In this document: positions 1 through 3,562 of the stretch, piece by piece
Numbering within the stretch: the stretch's first letter is position 1
Layout of the letters: each line of letters opens with the position of its first letter
Assembly: GCA_023432075.1 (NCBI GenBank)
Contig: JAEYVD010000828.1
Location: forward strand, 1 to 6,140
Direction: 5' to 3'
DNA from: Pseudomonadota bacterium
GTDB taxonomy: Bacteria > Pseudomonadota > Gammaproteobacteria > Burkholderiales > Burkholderiaceae_B
Length of the DNA: 6,140 nt
Position numbers and translations under genes: made by a program
Notes under the pieces: generated by a model
Told to the model about the DNA's origin: nothing
Database searches by the model: none
What the model saw: the letters and a program-made list of their open reading frames with translations, nothing else

Positions 1-257
1 ACCTCATCCTGCGCAATCACGGCCTCTTGACCGTGGGCCAGAGCATGGCGGAAGCCTTCCAGGCCATGAACCGCCTGGAAGCGGCCTGCATGGTGCAGGT
101 GCGCGCGCAGGCGGGCGGCGAACTGACCCACATTCCGGCCGACATCCTGGCCCGCGCGGCGGTGGAATCGCCCGCGGACCGCGCCCGGAAGGCCCAACTC
201 GCGTGGCCGGGCCTGCTGCGCCGGCTGGACCGGCGCAATCCGGGGTATGCCGAGTAA
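1..257 (+). CDS. Class II aldolase/adducin family protein, C-terminal fragment
   Basis: This is the 3' end of a gene that starts before the window. The first full codon is at position 3 and the stop is TAA at 255-257, leaving 84 residues. The fragment opens with LILRNHGLLTVG. This is the conserved Asn-His-Gly block of the class II aldolase/adducin fold, whose histidine is one of the ligands of the catalytic zinc in fuculose- and ribulose-phosphate aldolases. Then comes a helical stretch (MAEAFQAMNRLEAACMVQV) and a C-terminal tail ending RRLDRRNPGYAE, which resembles the stand-alone proteins of about 250 residues in this family. Family members carry out aldol cleavage or epimerisation of sugar phosphates, or decarboxylation, in the cytoplasm. 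The substrate cannot be read from this fragment because the other metal ligands are off the left edge. The next gene converges on it from the minus strand 6 nt away. Family assignment is fairly secure; specific function is unknown. Confidence 0.85.
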   Translation, partial: LILRNHGLLTVGQSMAEAFQAMNRLEAACMVQVRAQAGGELTHIPADILARAAVESPADRARKAQLAWPGLLRRLDRRNPGYAE

Positions 258-263
258 GCGCGC

Positions 264-1052
264 CTATTTTTTCGCGGTCGGGTCGGCGGACAGGAATTCC
301 GCGCAGTCGGGCAGCGGCTTGGACGGCTCGTAGGACGATGTGCCTGGTTGCCACGCGTAGGTCACGGTGTAGCTGCACTGGCTGTCGGTCTGCGGCGCGA
401 GCTGGGCCTGGGTCAGCGCAGGGCGCGTGCTGGAATCCTCGAAACGGCTGGCGCCCGCTGGCGAGCGCGTCGCCTGCGTCTTGACCTGCAGATCGGGCAG
501 TTCCTTGCCCGGCAGGGCCTTCAGCGATGCCTTGAACTCGTAGATGTCGCTGCACTGGCCGGCCCGCTTTTGCGGGTCGGCCTCGTTAAAGCACGCGCGG
601 ATCGACGCCTCGGCCGTGTACGGCATGACGAGCACCAGGCTGGCGCCGGCCTGTTCGCCCAGGTTGACGTCGTACAGATACAGGTCGCGGCGCGAGAAGC
701 CGCCGCCCGAGAACGGCGTCGACGCCTCGAAGTCCGGCTCGGCCGGGCCGATCACGCCCACGAGCGCCCGTTCTTCGCTCAGCCGGATCAGTTCCGGCCA
801 TACCGTGAAATCCTTGAAGTCCGGGATCTCGGGCGAGTCCCAGAACCGGTAGTCGGCGCGCAGGGTCCTGCTGGTGGCAAAGGGACCGTTTTCGCCGAAC
901 GCGCCATCCGTCTTGATGCCCACGCACCAGTCGGTCTGGGCGTTGCAATACAGCTTGTTGTCCGCATTGAGTTTCAAGGGCTCGGTATCGGGGGCGGCCA
1001 TTGCCGCGGCGGGCAGGGCGGCGCAAAGCAGCAGGGCAAGCACTTTTGACAC
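264..1052 (-). CDS. Hypothetical secreted/periplasmic protein with six mature cysteines
   Basis: The product is 262 residues and I do not recognise its family. The GTG start at 1052 is chosen because it has a well-placed ribosome binding site (AAGGA, 6 nt upstream) and is followed at once by a signal peptide. An upstream in-frame ATG at 1127 would put 25 arginine-rich residues in front of that signal and would translate through a 12-bp hairpin. The signal is MSK, then a hydrophobic core (VLALLLCAALPAA), then a probable signal peptidase I site at AMA-A around residues 19-20. There is no lipobox. The mature part is soluble-looking, with cysteines at 36, 43, 154, 167, 226 and 250, an even number that fits three periplasmic disulfides. 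Residues 62-130 are rich in aromatic and acidic residues. Residues 190-220 look like a flexible linker rich in Ser, Thr, Ala and Gln. The gene ends AAA AAA TAG. Export is well supported; function is unknown. Confidence 0.8.
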   Translation of the reverse strand: MSKVLALLLCAALPAAAMAAPDTEPLKLNADNKLYCNAQTDWCVGIKTDGAFGENGPFATSRTLRADYRFWDSPEIPDFKDFTVWPELIRLSEERALVGVIGPAEPDFEASTPFSGGGFSRRDLYLYDVNLGEQAGASLVLVMPYTAEASIRACFNEADPQKRAGQCSDIYEFKASLKALPGKELPDLQVKTQATRSPAGASRFEDSSTRPALTQAQLAPQTDSQCSYTVTYAWQPGTSSYEPSKPLPDCAEFLSADPTAKK

Positions 1053-1058
1053 GATTCT

Positions 1059-1063
1059 TCCTT
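1059..1063 (-). promoter_or_regulatory. Ribosome binding site that fixes the GTG start at 1052
   Basis: On the minus strand the sequence reads AAGAAGGAAGAATC followed by GTG. The AAGGA core lies 6 nt before the start codon, which is near-ideal spacing. It supports GTG at 1052 over the upstream in-frame ATG at 1127. Confidence 0.75.
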
Positions 1064-1075
1064 CTTGTGGGATGC

Positions 1076-1102
1076 GCGCGGGCCGTATGTTACGGCCCGC
1101 GC
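1076..1102. repeat. Perfect 12-bp inverted repeat with 3-nt loop
   Basis: The left arm GCGCGGGCCGTA (1076-1087) and right arm TACGGCCCGCGC (1091-1102) are exact reverse complements separated by TGT. In the minus-strand transcript this is a very stable hairpin ending 23 nt before the GTG start of the secreted-protein gene, just upstream of its ribosome binding site. No run of U follows it in either direction, so it is not a classical intrinsic terminator. It may act as an mRNA stabiliser, a transcript processing site, a translational control element, or a dispersed palindromic repeat. The structure is seen directly; its role is unknown. Confidence 0.7.
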
Positions 1103-1193
1103 TACGCCCTCGGGGGGCGCGCCACATTTTGTAGGCAGTCGCACCGTTACGCGCGACTTGATGGTGTCAAAACATGAACAAACGTATCGGAGT

Positions 1194-1216
1194 CGCCGCC
1201 GCCCGCCGCGGCGGCG
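1194..1216 (-). terminator. GC-only hairpin just past the SRPBCC gene stop; possible terminator
   Basis: CGCCGCCGC (1194-1202) and GCGGCGGCG (1208-1216) form a perfect 9-bp stem with a 5-nt loop. The hairpin abuts the TGA stop (1217-1219) of the minus-strand SRPBCC gene, the usual place for a transcription end. The downstream minus-strand sequence is only moderately T-rich (GTTTGTTCATGTTTTG begins about 13 nt later) and lacks an immediate U-tract. Termination may therefore be weak, Rho-assisted or absent. The low-complexity GCC/GCG composition makes a chance palindrome more likely than usual. Confidence 0.4.
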
Positions 1217-1678
1217 TCAGTCGCGCACGGGGCCATCGGGCGCATCGGACTCGACCAGCTGCGCCAGTTGCAGCAGGGACTCCTGCCAGCCCAGATAACA
1301 CATCTCGGTCGGGATGACCTCGGGTATGCCTTCCTGCACGATGACCATTTCCGTGCCGCACGACACTTGCCTCAGGGTGATGGTGGTGGTCATCTCGCCT
1401 GGCAGGTTGGGATCGTTGAAGCGGTCCGTGTAGCGGATCTTCTCGCCGGGAACCAGCTCCAGATATTCACCGCCGAACGGCTCTTCATGGCCGGTCGCAA
1501 AGTTGTGGAAGGCCATCCTGTGACGGCCGCCCACGCGCGCGTCCAGTTCCTGGACCGAGCAGGTGTAGCCATACGGCGGAAGCCACTTGGCTATCGCATC
1601 GGGCTCGATGAAGGCGCGATAGACGCGTTCGGGGGTGGTGCGCAGTACGCGAAGGTGTCGTACGGTTCCGGTAGTCAT
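1217..1678 (-). CDS. SRPBCC superfamily protein with AHSA1-type domain
   Basis: The product is 153 residues, the usual length for a stand-alone domain of the AHSA1/SRPBCC (START-like, Bet v 1-like) fold. The N-terminal strand and helix show the family pattern: TTPERVYRAFIEPDAIAKWLPP (residues 14-35, with Pro16 and Trp32 as landmarks). These are followed by Gly-Gly at 50-51, the central segment GGEYLELVPGEKIRYTDRF (69-87), a Thr-rich strand at 97-102, and the C-terminal helix beginning GWQESLLQLAQLVE (130-143) that caps the hydrophobic cavity. Proteins of this family bind small hydrophobic ligands or act as cyclases, hydrolases or stress-linked carriers. The domain name comes from the Hsp90 co-chaperone Aha1, but small bacterial members usually have no known Hsp90 role. 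The ATG at 1678 has a weak AAGGCGG about 8 nt upstream. The gene lies 111 nt downstream of the monooxygenase on the same strand. Fold assignment is confident; ligand and role are unknown. Confidence 0.88.
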   Translation of the reverse strand: MTTGTVRHLRVLRTTPERVYRAFIEPDAIAKWLPPYGYTCSVQELDARVGGRHRMAFHNFATGHEEPFGGEYLELVPGEKIRYTDRFNDPNLPGEMTTTITLRQVSCGTEMVIVQEGIPEVIPTEMCYLGWQESLLQLAQLVESDAPDGPVRD

Positions 1679-1775
1679 GGTGTAGTCCGCCTTGAAATGA
1701 GGGTGGGTGCATGACTACGACGAACGGTCGACACCCGAATCGACAAGAATTTTGCTGGGGATTTCCCTAGGTCGC

Positions 1776-1791
1776 GATGGGCTTTCCCATC
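1776..1791 (-). terminator. Short hairpin overlapping the monooxygenase stop codon; weak terminator candidate
   Basis: GATGGG (1776-1781) and CCCATC (1786-1791) form a perfect 6-bp stem around a CTTT loop, overlapping the TGA stop (1790-1792) of the minus-strand monooxygenase. No T-run follows on the minus strand, so intrinsic termination is doubtful. It could instead be a chance palindrome or a 3'-end stabiliser. Confidence 0.25.
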
Positions 1792-3358
1792 AGGCCCGCA
1801 GCCGGTCGATGTACGCCGACAGCGTCTCGGCGTGCCGCGCGTCGGCGCGCAGGCCGACATGCCCATCTGCCCGCACCGCCAGCAGCACCATGTCGCCCAC
1901 GCCCAGCCGGGCCGCCGCGGCGGGATCCAGGTACGCGTCCACCTCCGTGACCGCCTGGCTGGCGGTCAGGGCCACCACCACCTCGATGATGTGCCCGTCC
2001 GACAGCGCCTCCAGGTCGCGGCGCAGGTCCGACAGCGGTTGCTGCGCCGTGCCGGGGCCGCCAATCAAGAGAACGGTGTGTCCGCGCCGCTTGGCGTAGT
2101 CATGCAGCTTGCCCAATCCGCCAGTGGAATACCGCACGTCGATGTGGTCCGGCAGCCGCTGTCCCGGCCAGATGGCCTCGTGCCGGTCTCCCATGACGAT
2201 CGGCGATCCGGCGTAGTCGATATCCAGTTCGGCTTCCGACACGGCCTCGCGGTGCCGCGCATCGGGATTGCCGAAGGCAGCCCGGATACTGACGTCGCGT
2301 GCGCGCCGCGCCTGCTGGCCATGCGTCATCTGCGCGCTCTCGGCCGCATCGCCCGACGCCATCACCATGTCCGCCACGGGCCGCCGTTCCGCGTGATAGC
2401 TGTCCAGCAGCGCGGGCGAACAATGCCCCTGGCACACCAGCGCCAGCTTCCAGCCCAGGTTGAAGGCATCTTGCAGGCCGGTGTTCATGCCGTGCCCCTG
2501 CGCCGGGCTGCATGTGTGCGCGGCGTCGCCCGCCAGCAGCACGCGGCCGGACCGGAACGCGCGCGCGACCTTGGTGTGGCATTCGAAGCGCGCCGGGTGC
2601 GAGACGTCGTCAAATCCGGCGTCGGGCAGGTAGCGCCGCAGTGTCGACAGCGCGTCCTCGACCAGATCCGATTCTGCCGAACTGGGCCGCAGGTACACGC
2701 GCCAGCGCTCGCCGGGCAGGGCGGTAAGAATGACGGGAATCTCGTCCAGGTAGGCGTAATTTGCCTCGAAGGCCTCTGGCCAGTCGCGGATGGCGGCGTC
2801 AAATACCGCCCAAGGCTGGTCGATGTCGTGGCCGTCCTGCTCGATGCCGGTCAGCATCCGCACGGTGCTGTGATGTCCATCGCATCCGACGACCCATTGC
2901 GCCAGCACCTGCGACAGCTTGCCGCCGCGCTCCACCGTGGCCAGCACGCCGTCTTCCCGTTCCTGCAATCCCACCAGCTTCGTGGCGCGGGTGACCTTGC
3001 CGCCCAGCCGCTCCAGATGGTCGGCCAGCACGGTTTCCGTGACTTCTTCCGAGATGCCGATGTTGAAGGGATAGCGGCTGCCGGCAAGTTCCAGGTCGAT
3101 CACCCCCAGTTCTGCGCCGTTCGCATGAATGCGGGCGAGCCGCTGTTTCACGCCCGCGGCCAGCAGGGGATCGATGATGCCCAGCGCATCCAGGATTTCC
3201 AGCGAACGCGGATGCACGACGGTGGCGCGGTCCCAGTCCAGGGGACGTTCATGCGCATCGATCAGCAGGCAGTCGACGCCGCGGCGCTGCAGTTCGGCGG
3301 CGGTCAGGAGGCCGGCCGGGCCCGCGCCCACGACCAGGACGGTTATCGGGATCACCAT
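1790..3358 (-). CDS. FAD-dependent aromatic monooxygenase (group A flavoprotein hydroxylase)
   Basis: The product is 522 residues, typical for the PF01494 family of NAD(P)H- and O2-dependent single-component hydroxylases with a C-terminal extension. Three diagnostic motifs are intact and in order. They are the Rossmann GxGxxG loop GAGPAG at 11-16 (FAD adenine half), the DG motif GCDGHHSTVR at 158-167 (FAD and NAD(P)H), and the GD motif GDAAHTCSPAQGHGMNTGLQ starting at 277 (FAD ribose and isoalloxazine). WKL (303-305) and SYHAERRPVA (320-329) continue the fold. The segment DYAGSPIVM to PGQRLPD (381-404) and the tail from about 427 resemble the thioredoxin-like dimerisation domain of phenol hydroxylase-type enzymes, without a CxxC. 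The cytoplasmic enzyme likely hydroxylates an aromatic substrate that the sequence does not reveal. The ATG at 3358 has GAGGG 6 nt upstream. The gene is divergent from the UvrA2-type gene and may be controlled from their shared 204-nt gap. Class is secure; substrate is unknown. Confidence 0.93.
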   Translation of the reverse strand: MVIPITVLVVGAGPAGLLTAAELQRRGVDCLLIDAHERPLDWDRATVVHPRSLEILDALGIIDPLLAAGVKQRLARIHANGAELGVIDLELAGSRYPFNIGISEEVTETVLADHLERLGGKVTRATKLVGLQEREDGVLATVERGGKLSQVLAQWVVGCDGHHSTVRMLTGIEQDGHDIDQPWAVFDAAIRDWPEAFEANYAYLDEIPVILTALPGERWRVYLRPSSAESDLVEDALSTLRRYLPDAGFDDVSHPARFECHTKVARAFRSGRVLLAGDAAHTCSPAQGHGMNTGLQDAFNLGWKLALVCQGHCSPALLDSYHAERRPVADMVMASGDAAESAQMTHGQQARRARDVSIRAAFGNPDARHREAVSEAELDIDYAGSPIVMGDRHEAIWPGQRLPDHIDVRYSTGGLGKLHDYAKRRGHTVLLIGGPGTAQQPLSDLRRDLEALSDGHIIEVVVALTASQAVTEVDAYLDPAAAARLGVGDMVLLAVRADGHVGLRADARHAETLSAYIDRLRA

Positions 3359-3364
3359 GGTTGT

Positions 3365-3370
3365 CCCTCA
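3365..3370 (-). promoter_or_regulatory. Ribosome binding site of the monooxygenase gene
   Basis: The minus strand reads TGAGGG, then ACAACC, then ATG. This gives a GAGG-type Shine-Dalgarno with a 6-nt spacer and supports the ATG at 3358. That start also places the GxGxxG loop at residue 11, as expected for this family. Confidence 0.65.
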
Positions 3371-3491
3371 GCAATGGGGTCATCATGTCCTGCCGCATGG
3401 GATGCAGCCTGCCCGGCAGTCGGAAGCAGCGCGGTCCCGCCGAACGAGCCGGTAGCCCGGCAAGGGCGGCCTGTTGCGCCGCTCGTGCCCA

Positions 3492-3506
3492 TTCGCGTGA
3501 TGCGAA
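3492..3506. promoter_or_regulatory. 15-bp palindrome, candidate operator in the divergent region
   Basis: TTCGC (3492-3496) and GCGAA (3502-3506) are exact inverted repeats around GTGAT, giving TTCGCGTGATGCGAA. The size and symmetry suit a dimeric regulator of the TetR, MarR or GntR type. The site sits immediately downstream of the candidate minus-strand -10 element, where a bound repressor would block transcription start. No regulator gene lies in the window. The palindrome is seen directly; operator function is inferred. Confidence 0.4.
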
Positions 3507-3533
3507 ATTAAAGCAGCGCCGTGCCGGCGTCAA
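3507..3533 (-). promoter_or_regulatory. Candidate sigma-70 promoter for the monooxygenase
   Basis: On the minus strand, TTGACG (3533-3528) matches the -35 consensus at 5 of 6 positions and TTTAAT (3512-3507) matches the -10 at 5 of 6, with a 15-nt spacer that is slightly short. The AT-rich patch stands out in GC-rich DNA. Transcription would begin near 3500, inside the 15-bp palindrome, and leave a 5' leader of about 140 nt before the ATG at 3358. Confidence 0.4.
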
Positions 3534-3562
3534 TCGCCTTTCGGTCTATTACTATTTGAGCC

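Larger units (their letters stand above)
3359..3562. other. Divergent intergenic region between the monooxygenase and UvrA2-type genes
   Basis: These 204 nt contain no convincing gene. Besides the promoter and palindrome listed separately, the part nearest the monooxygenase holds short inverted repeats: GCAT-GGG-ATGC (3395-3405) and CTGCC-C-GGCAG (3409-3419). CTGCCG (3390-3395) could also pair with CGGCAG (3414-3419), so the arrangements are mutually exclusive. The AT-rich stretch TATTACTATTT (3547-3557) just before the UvrA2-type start could supply a -10 element for that gene, but no matching -35 is visible. Confidence 0.6.

Noticed and set aside
231..272. Possible plus-strand terminator for the aldolase fragment, with a T-run at 267-272.
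   Set aside because: No compact stem precedes the T-run; GGCGC and GCGCC could pair only across a loop of about 28 nt. The T-run is explained by the AAA AAA lysine codons at the end of the convergent gene.
1053..1127. N-terminal extension of the secreted protein to an in-frame ATG at 1127.
   Set aside because: It would place 25 arginine-rich residues ahead of a good signal peptide and read through the 12-bp hairpin. The GTG at 1052 has a much better ribosome binding site.
1165..1170. Perfect TTGACA on the minus strand upstream of the secreted-protein gene.
   Set aside because: At 16-18 nt spacing the downstream hexamers (for example ACGGTG) do not resemble a -10. The nearest AT-rich candidate, TACAAA at 1133-1128, is 31 nt away, too far for a sigma-70 promoter.
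1832..3511. Long open frame of 559 codons on the plus strand, antisense to the monooxygenase.
   Set aside because: It mirrors the monooxygenase, whose minus-strand product has all three flavoprotein motifs in order. The antisense translation is rich in Arg, Gln and His with no recognisable domain, as expected from GC-rich codon bias.
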